In this document: in pieces, positions 28,268 through 36,944 of the stretch
Numbering within the stretch: the first letter of the stretch is position 1
Layout: every line of letters begins with the position of its first letter
Notes under the pieces: model-generated
Seen by the model: only the letters and a program-made list of their open reading frames with translations
What the model was told of the DNA's origin: nothing
The model's database searches: none
Position numbers and translations under genes: made by a program
From: Glutamicibacter uratoxydans
Lineage (GTDB): Bacteria > Actinomycetota > Actinomycetes > Actinomycetales > Micrococcaceae
Assembly: GCF_006539925.1 (NCBI RefSeq)
Contig: NZ_BJNY01000014.1
Location: 1-64,000, forward strand
Length of the DNA stretch: 64,000 bases
Reading direction: 5' to 3'

Positions 28268-29800
28268 ATGAGCGAAAACAACTCCACCCACGACGAGGAC
28301 TACATCCCCGTTGGAGACGACGATATCGCCGAGCGCCTTGCCGAACTGAGCGATGAGGATGCAGCCATCCGCACGCAGGCGCTGCTCTCCGGCCTGGACG
28401 ACTACGACCTGGACGAAGAAGACGCAGCCCTGCTCGCCGGCCTGGACGAGTACGACGACGATGACGCAGACGTGGTCATCCCGCCGGTGCTGGCAGTCAT
28501 CGGACGCCCCAACGTTGGCAAGTCCACCCTGGTCAACCGCATCATCGGCCGCCGCGAGGCAGTGGTGGAAGACACCCCTGGCGTGACCCGCGACCGCGTG
28601 TCCTACTCCGCTGAATGGATGGGCCGTCCGTTCACCATCGTTGACACCGGCGGCTGGGAGCACGACGCCAAGGGCATCCACGCCTCGGTGGCCGACCAGG
28701 CGGAGATCGCCGCCGACGTGGCCGACGCGATCCTCTTCGTGGTCGACGCCCACGTGGGCGCCACCGCCACCGACGAGGCAGTGGTCAAGATGCTGCGCAA
28801 GAAGGGCAAGCCGGTCTTCCTGGTGGCCAACAAGGTGGACGACTTCAACCAGGAAGCAGAAGCAGCAGTGCTCTGGGGCCTGGGCTTCGGCCAGCCATGG
28901 CCGGTTTCCGCGCTGCACGGCCGCGGCGCCGCAGACCTTCTGGACGCGGTCATGGAGAAGCTGCCCGAGCATTCGGCCTACGGCGGCCTGATCCCTTCGG
29001 GTGGCCCGCGCCGCATCGCGCTGATCGGCCGTCCGAACGTGGGCAAGAGCTCGCTGCTGAACAAGCTGGCAGGCTCCGAGCGCGTGGTCGTCGACGACTA
29101 CGCGGGCACCACCCGCGACCCTGTTGACGAGCTGATCGAGCTGGGCGGGGAAGTCTGGCGCTTCGTCGACACCGCCGGCATCCGCCGCCGCCAGCACATG
29201 GCGGTGGGCTCGGACTACTACGCTTCGCTGCGCACCCAGGCCGCCCTTGAAAAGGCAGAGGTCGCCGTGGTGCTGCTTGCGGCCAACGAACGCGTTTCCG
29301 AACAGGACGTGCGCATCATCCAGCTGGCCATCGAGGCCGGCCGCGCCCTGGTGGTCGTCTACAACAAGTGGGACGAGGTGGACGAGGACCGCCGCTACTA
29401 CTTGGAGCAGGAAATCGAGCTGGACCTGGCCCACATTGAGTGGGCGCCGCGCGTGAACATCTCGGCGAAGACCGGCTGGCACAAGGACAAGCTGATCCCG
29501 GCGCTGAACAAGTCGCTGGAATCCTGGGACAAGCGCATCCCCACCGGCAAGCTCAACGCCTTCCTCGGCGAGCTTGTCGCGGCCCACCCGCACCCGGTGC
29601 GCGGAGGCAAGCAGCCGCGCATCCTGTTCGGCACCCAGGCCTCGGCCCGTCCGCCGCGCTTCGTGTTGTTCACCACAGGATTCCTGGATCCGGGCTACCG
29701 CCGCTTCATCACCCGCCGCCTGCGCGAGACCTTTGGTTTCGAGGGCAGCCCGATCGAAGTTTCGATGCGCATCCGCGAACGCCGCGGCCGCAATCGCTAG
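28268..29800 (+). CDS. der: ribosome-assembly GTPase Der (EngA)
   Basis: A 510-residue double GTPase for 50S subunit assembly. G domain 1 begins with [10 protein letters not shown] near residue 79 and G domain 2 with [10 protein letters not shown] near 254, each with DTGG or DTAG switch II and NKVD/NKWD. The C-terminal KH-like domain ends basic (RERRGRNR). The first ~72 residues are a very acidic extension absent from E. coli Der and usual in actinobacteria. Confidence 0.96.
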   Translation: MSENNSTHDEDYIPVGDDDIAERLAELSDEDAAIRTQALLSGLDDYDLDEEDAALLAGLDEYDDDDADVVIPPVLAVIGRPNVGKSTLVNRIIGRREAVVEDTPGVTRDRVSYSAEWMGRPFTIVDTGGWEHDAKGIHASVADQAEIAADVADAILFVVDAHVGATATDEAVVKMLRKKGKPVFLVANKVDDFNQEAEAAVLWGLGFGQPWPVSALHGRGAADLLDAVMEKLPEHSAYGGLIPSGGPRRIALIGRPNVGKSSLLNKLAGSERVVVDDYAGTTRDPVDELIELGGEVWRFVDTAGIRRRQHMAVGSDYYASLRTQAALEKAEVAVVLLAANERVSEQDVRIIQLAIEAGRALVVVYNKWDEVDEDRRYYLEQEIELDLAHIEWAPRVNISAKTGWHKDKLIPALNKSLESWDKRIPTGKLNAFLGELVAAHPHPVRGGKQPRILFGTQASARPPRFVLFTTGFLDPGYRRFITRRLRETFGFEGSPIEVSMRIRERRGRNR

Positions 29801-29828
29801 CAGTTCGAAATTACCTGCCGACTTGGTG

Positions 29829-29834
29829 TAGGGT
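29829..29834 (+). promoter_or_regulatory. possible -10 box for tRNA-Pro
   Basis: TAGGGT, with TTCGAA (29804-29809) 19 bases upstream as a poor -35. It lies ~70 bases before the tRNA. Weakly supported. Confidence 0.3.
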
Positions 29835-29902
29835 AATAACGGAGCTTTTCGCAGACGGCACCCTTGGTTCTCACGACTTGGGGATAACGGCTGCGGAGGC
29901 AT

Positions 29903-29979
29903 CGGGCTATGGCGCAGCTTGGTAGCGCGCCTGACTGGGGGTCAGGAGGTCGCAAGTTCAAATCTTGTTAGCCCGACCA
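29903..29979 (+). tRNA. tRNA-Pro (anticodon GGG)
   Basis: A 77-base cloverleaf including an encoded CCA end. The acceptor arm CGGGCTA pairs perfectly with TAGCCCG. The anticodon arm CCTGA-CTGGGGG-TCAGG gives anticodon GGG, reading CCC/CCU proline codons. The T-arm has GTTCAAATC. A strong terminator follows. Confidence 0.97.
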
Positions 29980-29986
29980 ACCGCGC

Positions 29987-30018
29987 AACCCCGGCAAGCA
30001 GAGATGCTTGCCGGGGTT
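29987..30018 (+). terminator. terminator after tRNA-Pro
   Basis: A perfect 14-bp stem (AACCCCGGCAAGCA at 29987-30000 with 30005-30018), GAGA loop, followed by TT. A textbook intrinsic terminator. Confidence 0.92.
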
Positions 30019-30061
30019 TTGCCGTCTTGCAGCGCGGGCCACAACCACAGGAGCAGATGTA

Positions 30062-30901
30062 GTGAAGCGCCGTTTTATGCAGGTCGATGTCTTCAGCGGC
30101 CACCCGTTCAAGGGCAATCCGCTGGGCGTGGTGCTGGACGGGAGCGGACTGAGCGATGAGCAGATGCGCGACTACTCCCGCTGGTCGAACCTCTCCGAGG
30201 TCACCTTCATCCTCCCCACTCAGGAGCGCGCAGCCGACTACCGGTTCAGGATCTTCTCCGGAGACACGGAGTTCCCCTTTGCCGGCCACCCCACCCTGGG
30301 TACCGCCCATGCCTGGCTGGCCGCCGGCGGCGCCCCGCGGGTGCCGGGGAAGATCCACGCCCAGTGCGCCGCAGGAATCGTCCCGGTGAAATTCGGGGCC
30401 GCTGGATACGCCTTTGTGTCCCCGCCGCTGCAGCGGACCGGTGAATTCGACGCCCAGCGCCGCGAGGCCGTGCGCGCCATCCTGGGCGTTGATGACTCCC
30501 AGATCCTTGCCACCCAGTGGGTGGACAACGGGCCGGGCTGGAGCGCGGTACTGCTCGACAGCGCGCAAACGGTGCTGGACTTGAAACCAGATGCCTCGGC
30601 GCACCGCCAAAAATGGAAGATCGGCGTCGTCGGCGCCCTGCCCGGGGGATCGGATGCGGCATTCGAGGTCCGGGCCTTCAACTTCAACCACGGCGCGCTG
30701 CGCGAGGATCCGGTCACCGGAAGCCTGAACGCGGGCATTGCCCAATGGCTCGTGGACAGCGGCCGGGCGGCGCTGCCCTTTTCAAATCGACAGGGCACGG
30801 CGATGGGGCATCTTGGACGCGTCGACTTCACGCTGGATGAGGGCCTGCTATGGACCGGAGGCGCGGCGGCAACCCTGATCGACGGGCACATCGACATCTA
30901 G
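30062..30901 (+). CDS. PhzF-family epimerase/isomerase-like protein
   Basis: A 279-residue member of the diaminopimelate-epimerase-like PhzF superfamily. It shows QVDVFSGHPFKGNPLGVV at the start, the catalytic glutamate region NLSEVTFIL near residue 45, the FPFAGHPTLG motif, and EDPVTGSLNAGIAQWL near the C-terminus, all diagnostic. PhzF proper isomerises a phenazine precursor, but most homologues have unknown substrates and no phenazine genes are present. The GTG start is chosen because AGGAG lies ~9 bases upstream and earlier in-frame codons run into the tRNA terminator. Confidence 0.85.
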   Translation: MKRRFMQVDVFSGHPFKGNPLGVVLDGSGLSDEQMRDYSRWSNLSEVTFILPTQERAADYRFRIFSGDTEFPFAGHPTLGTAHAWLAAGGAPRVPGKIHAQCAAGIVPVKFGAAGYAFVSPPLQRTGEFDAQRREAVRAILGVDDSQILATQWVDNGPGWSAVLLDSAQTVLDLKPDASAHRQKWKIGVVGALPGGSDAAFEVRAFNFNHGALREDPVTGSLNAGIAQWLVDSGRAALPFSNRQGTAMGHLGRVDFTLDEGLLWTGGAAATLIDGHIDI

Positions 30902-30926
30902 GGCCGCGCCAATGTGATCGAGGCGA

Positions 30927-30955
30927 TTGCCAGAACCCGGCGCCGCGCCTAGGCT
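30927..30955 (+). promoter_or_regulatory. promoter of the ABC-F leader
   Basis: TTGCCA (30927-30932), exactly 17 bases, TAGGCT (30950-30955). The first upstream reading frame starts 7 bases after the -10, at the expected transcription start. Confidence 0.65.
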
Positions 30956-30962
30956 TGTACCC

Positions 30963-30983
30963 ATGGGTACGCTGTTCAACTAA
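30963..30983 (+). CDS. leaderless 6-codon upstream ORF (MGTLFN)
   Basis: ATG-GGT-ACG-CTG-TTC-AAC-TAA, whose ATG coincides with the predicted 5' end of the transcript. Its TAA overlaps the ATG of the next upstream frame (TAATG). The peptide is probably regulatory rather than functional as a product. Existence is predicted only from position. Confidence 0.5.
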   Translation: MGTLFN

Positions 30984-31099
30984 TGACCGTCTTGCGTCCA
31001 GCACCGCTGCGCACCACGGTCCGCCGCCAGCTGCATCGCAGCTCGCGGCATCCCTCGCCCGTCCAGCGGCGGTTGTCATGCCGTCGACGTGAGGATTGA
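30983..31099 (+). CDS. 38-codon Arg-rich leader peptide before ABC-F gene
   Basis: Starts on the TAATG overlap and ends with TGA 9 bases before the ABC-F ATG. It encodes 38 residues with 11 arginines, clustered as RR, RR and RRR. Leader peptides whose translation by drug-stalled ribosomes controls a downstream gene are known for antibiotic-resistance ABC-F genes. The length, position, arginine clusters and the internal hairpin fit that model. No direct evidence of translation is available. Confidence 0.5.
   Translation: MTVLRPAPLRTTVRRQLHRSSRHPSPVQRRLSCRRRED
31021..31072 (+). promoter_or_regulatory. hairpin within the ABC-F leader
   Basis: CCGCCGC (31021-31027) pairs with GCGGCGG (31066-31072). 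An alternative inner hairpin, AGCTGC-ATC-GCAGCT, lies at 31029-31043. The structure sits within the 38-codon leader frame, so a translating or stalled ribosome would change its folding. No T tract follows, so any control may be at translation. Confidence 0.45.
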
Positions 31100-31108
31100 G
31101 AACACACC

Positions 31109-32800
31109 ATGACTTCCCCCTTGCCTGCAGAAACACTCCACACTCCCGAGGCCTTCTGCCTTGAACTGCGCGGCGTCAGCATGAGCTTCGGCGACCGTGA
31201 CGTCCTTGACGGCGTCGACCTCAGCCTTGGACCCGTTGACCGCGTGGCGGTCCTGGGCGAGAACGGCTCCGGAAAATCCACGCTGCTCCGCCTGGCCGCC
31301 GGATCGCTGGCCCCCGTCCATGGTGTACGGCGCGCCAATGTTCCCGGCCATATCGCCTACGCCGCCCAAGCTCCCCGGTTCGGGCCGGAACTGAGCATCG
31401 GCCAGGTCATCGACTCCTACCACCACCGCTTCCGCGAGCTGGAGCGGCTGATGGATGCCGTCAGCAGGCGGCTTGGCGCAGCTTCGGGCAGCCGGCAGGA
31501 GCAGCTGCTGGGCCAGCTGCAGCAGCTGACCGACATCTACGAAGCGGCCCAGGGGTATTCGCTGGAGCAGCGGATGGACCGCGCCCTGCAGCAGTTGGGG
31601 CTGGCGCACCTGGACCGGCGGATGCCGGCGGCAAGGCTGTCAGGAGGGCAGCGCTCCCGGCTGGCCCTGGCTTGCGTGCTGTGCTCCGGGGCCCAGCTGC
31701 TGCTGCTTGACGAACCGACCAACGACCTCGACGAGACGGCGATGGCTTGGCTGGAACGCAGCCTCGACGCGCATCGCGGAGCCTTGCTGGTGGTCAGCCA
31801 CGACCGCATGTTCCTCAAGCGCTTCGCCCGCAGCATCGTGGAAGTCGCCGACGGGGCGCTGCGCCACTATGGGGGCGGCTATGACGGCTACCTGAAGGCC
31901 AAGGAGCAGGAACGCCAGGCGGCGCTGGCGGCCTATGAGAGCTGGAAAGACGAGCTTGAATGCTCCCAAAGCCTGGTGCGGAAGAACACGTCGAGGGTTG
32001 CCGCGATTCCGCGAAAGCAGGAAAAGGCCGCGTTCGGCCATGGAAACTTCCGCCCGCGCAGCCGTAACCACGGCTCCACCTCTAAAGTCAGGCAGGCCAA
32101 GTCGCGCATCGAGGAGCTCGAATCCCATCCTGCTCCGCGCCCTGCGGAAGAACTTGAATTCACGCTGCCTACAGCGGGGGAGCAGGGCAATGAATCCGGG
32201 CTGCTGCTCAGCCTGCATGAACCGGTGCGTGCCACCGAGCCCCGGCTGGCGTGCCCCAATCTGGACATCAGCCTGGGGCAGCGCTGGCTGGTGACAGGCC
32301 CCAACGGCGCAGGCAAGACCACCCTGCTCAGGCTGCTGGCAGGGGAGCTGGAGTACAGCAGCGGCGGCATCCACCGCGCCGAGGACCTGCGCTGCGCCTG
32401 GCTTCGGCAGGAAGCGGCTCCGTTGCGCGGACAGAGCCTGCTGCAGTCGTTTGCCCTGGCCACCGGCCAATACCTCGACGATGCAGCCGAGACGCTGGCC
32501 GCCCTGGGGCTTTTCGACCCCCGTGATTTCCTGCGCCATCCGCAGGCCCTGTCAACGGGCCAGCAGCGGCGCCTTGAGCTGGCGGTTGCCGTCAGCTCGC
32601 AAGCCCAGCTGCTGCTGCTCGACGAACCGACCAACCATCTGTCCCCGGCCTTGGTTGAACAGCTTGAAGATGCGTTGGCGGAGTACCCGGGCACCGTGAT
32701 CAGTGTCAGCCATGACCGCAGGTGGCAGCAGAAGCTCGGGCAGAACGGAGCATTGCACCGGCTGGAGGTCCGGACGGGCACCGTGCGGCAGCTGGGCTAG
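31109..32800 (+). CDS. ABC-F subfamily ATPase (ribosome protection type)
   Basis: A 563-residue protein with two ABC domains and no membrane segments. Domain 1 has Walker A GENGSGKST (~50-58), signature LSGGQRSR and Walker B LLLLDEPTNDLDE. An interdomain linker of ~90 charged residues follows. Domain 2 has GPNGAGKTT, LSTGQQRR and LLLLDEPTNHLSP. ABC-F proteins bind the ribosomal E site; many protect from macrolides, lincosamides, streptogramins or pleuromutilins, others are translation factors. The upstream leader peptides argue for the drug-responsive kind, but the drug cannot be named. Confidence 0.88.
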   Translation: MTSPLPAETLHTPEAFCLELRGVSMSFGDRDVLDGVDLSLGPVDRVAVLGENGSGKSTLLRLAAGSLAPVHGVRRANVPGHIAYAAQAPRFGPELSIGQVIDSYHHRFRELERLMDAVSRRLGAASGSRQEQLLGQLQQLTDIYEAAQGYSLEQRMDRALQQLGLAHLDRRMPAARLSGGQRSRLALACVLCSGAQLLLLDEPTNDLDETAMAWLERSLDAHRGALLVVSHDRMFLKRFARSIVEVADGALRHYGGGYDGYLKAKEQERQAALAAYESWKDELECSQSLVRKNTSRVAAIPRKQEKAAFGHGNFRPRSRNHGSTSKVRQAKSRIEELESHPAPRPAEELEFTLPTAGEQGNESGLLLSLHEPVRATEPRLACPNLDISLGQRWLVTGPNGAGKTTLLRLLAGELEYSSGGIHRAEDLRCAWLRQEAAPLRGQSLLQSFALATGQYLDDAAETLAALGLFDPRDFLRHPQALSTGQQRRLELAVAVSSQAQLLLLDEPTNHLSPALVEQLEDALAEYPGTVISVSHDRRWQQKLGQNGALHRLEVRTGTVRQLG

Positions 32801-32834
32801 CCGCCGGTGCCCAGATGGTGGACTTTTATGTGCA

Positions 32835-32864
32835 TTGGATCACATATCGTATATGATCTATCTG
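32835..32864 (+). promoter_or_regulatory. promoter and embedded palindromic operator of the monooxygenase gene
   Basis: TTGGAT (32835-32840), an 18-base spacer and TATCTG (32859-32864). The spacer contains the palindrome CATAT-CGT-ATATG (32843-32855). A protein bound there would block RNA polymerase directly, suggesting repression relieved by an aromatic inducer. No regulator gene lies alongside. Confidence 0.5.
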
Positions 32865-32925
32865 CAATGTAGCGCTACAAGTTCTCAGCCAGGGCCACCG
32901 GCAGGGAGAAAGGGAGGCTGACGCT

Positions 32926-34818
32926 GTGCAGTTCCACCACAACGGATATGTGTCCGCGGACCCCCGGGTCCAGCCCGCGGCGGGAACCGGGCTCGACCGC
33001 CTCGAGCAGCTGCCCGATGAAATGGACGTGCTGATCGTCGGCGCAGGCCCGGCCGGCATCATCACCGCCGCCCAGCTCTCCGCCTTCCCCGACGTGCATA
33101 CGCGCATCATCGACCGCCGGCCCGGCCGCCTGCAAATCGGCCAGGCCGACGGCATCCAATCGCGCACCGTGGAAACCTTCCAGGCGTTCGGATTCGCCGA
33201 GCGCATCACTGCCGAGGCCTACGTCATCACCGAGACCGCCTTCTGGAATCCTGACCCCCAGGATCCTGGTCGGATCATCCGCACTGACCGCACCGCGGAC
33301 GATCCGACCGGGGTCAGCGAGTTCCCGCACCTGGTGGTCAACCAGGCCCGCGTGATCGACTACTTCGCCGAATTCGCAGCCAACAGCCCTGCACGCACGG
33401 CGCCCGACTACGGCTGGGAGCTCAAGGAACTGTCGGTCGATCAGGCCGGCGACTACCCGGTCAAAGCCGTGCTGACCGGCTGCGGGGAAGACAACGCAGG
33501 CATCGAACGCGTCGTGCGGGCCAAGTACGCCGTAGGCGCCGACGGCGCGCGCAGCAACGTCCGCCGCTGTATCGGCGCAAAACTGGCAGGGGACAAGGCC
33601 AACCACGCCTGGGGCGTCATGGACACCCTGGCCGTGACCGACTTCCCGGATGTGCGCACCAAATGCGCCATCCACTCCAGCGCCGGTTCCATCCTGCTGA
33701 TTCCCCGCGAAGGCGGCCAGCTGTTCAGGCTCTACGTGGACCTGGGCGAAGTTCCTGCCGATGACGGCGGCCGCATCCGGCAGACCCCGCTGGAGGAAAT
33801 CATCCGGCGCGCCCAGGCAATCCTGAAGCCCTACACCCTTGAGGTGAAGGACGTCGCCTGGCACAGCGTCTACGAGGTAGGGCACCGCCTCGCCGACCGC
33901 TTCGACGATGTTCCACTGGAACAGGCCGGCACCCGCGAGCCGCGGGTCTTTATTGCCGGCGACGCCTGCCACACCCACTCAGCCAAGGCTGGCCAAGGAA
34001 TGAACGTCTCCATGCAGGACGGCTTCAACCTCGCCTGGAAGCTGGGCTACGTGTTGTCCGGACGGGCCCCGCAGTCGCTGCTGCGCACCTACTCGGCAGA
34101 GCGCACGGTGATCGCCCGCGACCTGATCGACTTCGACAAGCAGTGGTCCTCGATGATGGCAGCCAGCCCGGCAGAACTTGAAGGCAAGGAGGGCGTGGCC
34201 GAATTCTACGTCCGCACCGCGGAATTCCCTGCCGGTTTCATGACCGAATATGCGCCGTCCGAGCTGACTGCCGCTTCCGCGCACCAGCACCTGGCCGCGG
34301 GCTTCCCGATTGGCAAGCGCTTCAAATCAGGGCAGGTCATGCGCCTGGCCGATGCGAATCCACGGCATCTGGGCCATCACCACCGGGCCGACGGGCGCTA
34401 CCGGATCTATGTATTCGCCGATGAGCACCCGGCAGGCCAGTCCCAGAAGATCGCCGACCTGTCGGACTGGCTGCTTGGATCCGAACGCTCGCCGATCGTG
34501 AGGTTCACGCCTGCTGGTGCTGATGTCGACGCAGTGTTCGACGTGAAGGTGGTGTACCAGCAGGACTATGCACAGATGGACATCAATGATGCGCCCAAGG
34601 TCTTCCGTCCCAGCGTTGGAAAATTCGGGTTGACTGACTACGAAAAGGTCTACACCACGCTTGGAAGCCCCGACATTTTTGACGAACGGCAGATCTCGCG
34701 CGACGGCGCCATCGTGATCGTCCGCCCGGACATGTATGTTGCCAATATTCTTCCGCTGGATGCCACTGACGCGTTGGCATCGTTCTTTGAACCCATCATG
34801 CTCCAGCAGCACGGCTAG
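32926..34818 (+). CDS. FAD-dependent aromatic hydroxylase (3-hydroxybenzoate 4-monooxygenase-like)
   Basis: A 630-residue class A flavoprotein monooxygenase. FAD-binding GxGxxG is in VLIVGAGPAGI near residue 36. The second FAD motif GDACHTHSAKAGQGMN is near 345, with the conserved DG segment (GADGARSNVRR) between. A C-terminal thioredoxin-like domain from ~450 is typical of the phenol hydroxylase group. Similarity by pattern is to MobA-type 3-hydroxybenzoate 4-monooxygenases, which yield protocatechuate; phenol 2-monooxygenase is the alternative. No ring-cleavage genes are in the window. The GTG start follows GGGAGG. Confidence 0.8.
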   Translation: MQFHHNGYVSADPRVQPAAGTGLDRLEQLPDEMDVLIVGAGPAGIITAAQLSAFPDVHTRIIDRRPGRLQIGQADGIQSRTVETFQAFGFAERITAEAYVITETAFWNPDPQDPGRIIRTDRTADDPTGVSEFPHLVVNQARVIDYFAEFAANSPARTAPDYGWELKELSVDQAGDYPVKAVLTGCGEDNAGIERVVRAKYAVGADGARSNVRRCIGAKLAGDKANHAWGVMDTLAVTDFPDVRTKCAIHSSAGSILLIPREGGQLFRLYVDLGEVPADDGGRIRQTPLEEIIRRAQAILKPYTLEVKDVAWHSVYEVGHRLADRFDDVPLEQAGTREPRVFIAGDACHTHSAKAGQGMNVSMQDGFNLAWKLGYVLSGRAPQSLLRTYSAERTVIARDLIDFDKQWSSMMAASPAELEGKEGVAEFYVRTAEFPAGFMTEYAPSELTAASAHQHLAAGFPIGKRFKSGQVMRLADANPRHLGHHHRADGRYRIYVFADEHPAGQSQKIADLSDWLLGSERSPIVRFTPAGADVDAVFDVKVVYQQDYAQMDINDAPKVFRPSVGKFGLTDYEKVYTTLGSPDIFDERQISRDGAIVIVRPDMYVANILPLDATDALASFFEPIMLQQHG

Positions 34819-34831
34819 ACGGGCGTTTCAG

Positions 34832-34893
34832 CCAGCAGCCAGCGGGCGCCGCAGAACACTTCGGCGTCCGCAGGAATAACTGCTGGCTGCTGG
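34832..34893 (+). other. long hairpin between monooxygenase and small ORF
   Basis: CCAGCAGCCAGC (34832-34843) pairs perfectly with 34882-34893. Inside, CGCCG (34847-34851) pairs with CGGCG (34862-34866). It could be a terminator for the monooxygenase mRNA (no T tract follows) or a structured leader for the next small frame. Confidence 0.5.
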
Positions 34894-34939
34894 AGGTTGA
34901 AACTCCTGAACAGGCAAGCATTCGTGGAAGGTCAATGCC

Positions 34940-35077
34940 ATGAGCCAAGAATTCACTTTCCACCTCCAGCAGGTGGTCGACTCCGAACAGATCTGTACTG
35001 ACGGTGTGTGCTTCGTGCCGCCTAGTGTCCAGACAACTGATCCAGCAGATAGTCCCGAAGAATCACCGCGTGGTTGA
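34940..35077 (+). CDS. putative 45-residue protein with two cysteines
   Basis: ATG preceded by GGAAGG 10 bases upstream; it encodes MSQEFTFHLQQVVDSEQICT followed by DGVCFVPP and a polar acidic tail. The two cysteines are five residues apart (CTDGVC). The last 56 bases run antisense into the 3' end of the DUF488 gene, which makes it either a true convergent overlap or a chance frame. I do not recognise a family. The clean ribosome-binding site and structured upstream region are the reasons for listing it. Confidence 0.35.
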   Translation: MSQEFTFHLQQVVDSEQICTDGVCFVPPSVQTTDPADSPEESPRG

Positions 35078-35384
35078 TGTGCTCGTCCTTGGCCCCATAG
35101 ACAAAGGTAACCTTCGGGTGCTCGCTGAGAACTTCTAGAAATTCATCAACCGCTGGATTCTGATTCAGCTCCTGCAGGTAGTGCTCGGCGAACTCGTCAA
35201 AACGGTCCGGGTCATGATGCCAGGCCTTGCGCAGATCGGGGCTGGGGGTGATGGATTTCGCCCACAGATCCAGCTTCAATTTGTCTTTTGACTGCCCGCG
35301 GGGCCACAGTCGATCCACCAGAATCCGGAATCCATCGGATGCTTCAGGGTCGGAATAGGCGCGCTTGAGAAGAATATCGGTCAT
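35022..35384 (-). CDS. DUF488 family protein
   Basis: A 120-residue protein of the YeaO-like DUF488 family, recognised by ILVDRLWPRGQSKDKLKLD near residue 20 and the end FVYGAKDEHINHAVILRDYL. The family is widespread and of unknown function. The start at 35384 (MTDILLKRAY) matches the family N-terminus; a start six codons upstream is possible, and GGAG lies only 3 bases before the chosen ATG. It is a single-gene unit, convergent with the small cysteine frame. Confidence 0.85.
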   Translation of the reverse strand: MTDILLKRAYSDPEASDGFRILVDRLWPRGQSKDKLKLDLWAKSITPSPDLRKAWHHDPDRFDEFAEHYLQELNQNPAVDEFLEVLSEHPKVTFVYGAKDEHINHAVILRDYLLDQLSGH

Positions 35385-35617
35385 TGCTCCACACGCTTTC
35401 ATCGTTTGAGATGTTCACGGTTGATGCGCCCTGAACACCATCCATATTCGAATCATCCCACGTTTGAGCTTGGAGCGAGATGAAAATATCGACTTTTCTG
35501 TTATCGCTTGCGCATTGAGTAGGCTAATCTGGAAATAGTTTGGTACTCATACCAAGCCGATGTTGAATACAAGCTCGTCGTGTACGAACTTGATGCAGAT
35601 TTTCTGGAGGACCACAA

Positions 35618-36070
35618 ATGTCGGAACATGGGCCGGTTGACCCGCATATCGAGTCTGCCTCCGAGACGACGAATATTTCCCTTCCGACGTTCCAGAGCTC
35701 TTCGGAACCAGCGATTATCTATGCGCTGAACGACGATGAGAAAAAGGCTGTTGCGGCTTTGCCCCAGGGTTCTGCCCTGCTGATTGCGCACACCGGTCCG
35801 AACAAGGGCGCTCGATTCCTGCTGGATACCGACGAGAGCATTGCCGGCCGCCACCCAAACGCCGACGTCTTCCTGGACGACGTCACCGTTTCGCGCCGAC
35901 ATGCAAAATTCGTCCGCACCGCACAGGGCTTCACCTTGAGCGACATTGGCTCGCTGAACGGCACCTACATCAACGGCGACCGGATTGACTCCATTGCCCT
36001 GAGCAACGGCGTGCAGGTGCAGATCGGAAAGTTCCGGCTCAATTTCTACCAGAGTGTGCCAAACCTTTAA
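35618..36070 (+). CDS. garA: FHA-domain regulator GarA/OdhI
   Basis: A 150-residue protein. The N-terminal ETT motif (residues 16-18) corresponds to the PknB/PknG phosphorylation site. Residues ~50-145 form an FHA domain with GRHPNADVF, SRRHA and LNGTYING, all phosphothreonine-binding positions. In mycobacteria and corynebacteria the unphosphorylated form inhibits 2-oxoglutarate dehydrogenase and affects glutamate dehydrogenase; phosphorylation makes it bind its own FHA domain and releases the enzymes. The GGAGG site is 8 bases upstream. A TAGGCT -10-like box lies at 35520-35525. It precedes merR as Rv1827 precedes Rv1828. Confidence 0.93.
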   Translation: MSEHGPVDPHIESASETTNISLPTFQSSSEPAIIYALNDDEKKAVAALPQGSALLIAHTGPNKGARFLLDTDESIAGRHPNADVFLDDVTVSRRHAKFVRTAQGFTLSDIGSLNGTYINGDRIDSIALSNGVQVQIGKFRLNFYQSVPNL

Positions 36071-36147
36071 ACTAGTGAAGTTTGAAGTATTAGGTTCCAA
36101 CGCCAATGATGTTTTGGCGTCTATTTGATCTTTGAGGTGTTTGTTCT

Positions 36148-36903
36148 TTGCCGATGTTTGACGCAGCCCGCAGCCCACGAATCGAGGCAGTTCGCCAAGA
36201 TAATGTGCGACAGGCAGTCCTGAACATCGGCGAAGTCCTCGCTGAACTTAAAGACCAGTTTCCCCGGGTCACCGCCTCCAAGATCCGCTTCTTGGAGGAC
36301 AAGGGGCTGATCATTCCCCAGCGCACCTCGGCTGGCTATCGCAAGTACACAGCATCCGACGTCAACCGGCTGCGGTTCATCCTCTCGGTCCAACGCGACC
36401 AGTATCTGCCGCTGAAGGTCATCAAAGACCATCTAGACGCGGTTGATCGGGGCGAAAGCCCTGCTGCCCTGCCTGGAGGCGCGCCAGCGGCCCCTGTAGC
36501 CGTAAGCACCGATATGACCGAAGCGGCCGAGCTTCATTCGCGCTCGGTGTCGCTTGCCGAGCTGCAGGGGATCACCGGCGCCAGCGAGAAACTCGTCGTC
36601 GAATTGCTGAACTACGGGCTCATTGAATCAGCGAACGGCCTCTTCGACGCAAATTGCATCCGCGTCACGAAGTCCGCTGTGCAGCTTTCCGCGCATGGAG
36701 TCGAGCCTAGGCATCTTCGCCAGTTCAGGACCGCCGCCGAGCGCGAGTACTCGCTGATCGAATCAATCGTCGGAAACGATCTGCGCAAGCCAGAGGTGTC
36801 TGCCCGGGCACGGGCGGCGGAAGAAGCCCAAGAAATTTCGCGGCAATGCCTGGAACTGCACGATGCCTTGGTGCAGCGTGCTGTTTCGCAAATCGACCGC
36901 TAA
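36148..36903 (+). CDS. MerR-family regulator, FtsR-like
   Basis: A 251-residue regulator with an N-terminal winged helix of the MerR family (ASKIRFLEDKGLI, GYRKYTASDVNRLRFIL) at ~40-80. The order garA-merR-DUF151-merR matches Rv1827-Rv1830. The Corynebacterium orthologue FtsR activates ftsZ; that role is inferred here. TTG at 36148 is supported by GAGGTG 8 bases upstream; ATG two codons later is an alternative. No effector-binding cysteines were noticed. Confidence 0.85.
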   Translation: MPMFDAARSPRIEAVRQDNVRQAVLNIGEVLAELKDQFPRVTASKIRFLEDKGLIIPQRTSAGYRKYTASDVNRLRFILSVQRDQYLPLKVIKDHLDAVDRGESPAALPGGAPAAPVAVSTDMTEAAELHSRSVSLAELQGITGASEKLVVELLNYGLIESANGLFDANCIRVTKSAVQLSAHGVEPRHLRQFRTAAEREYSLIESIVGNDLRKPEVSARARAAEEAQEISRQCLELHDALVQRAVSQIDR

Positions 36904-36944
36904 GCTGAAGCCAGAAGCGACTTTCCAACTCTCAGGGGGCAATC

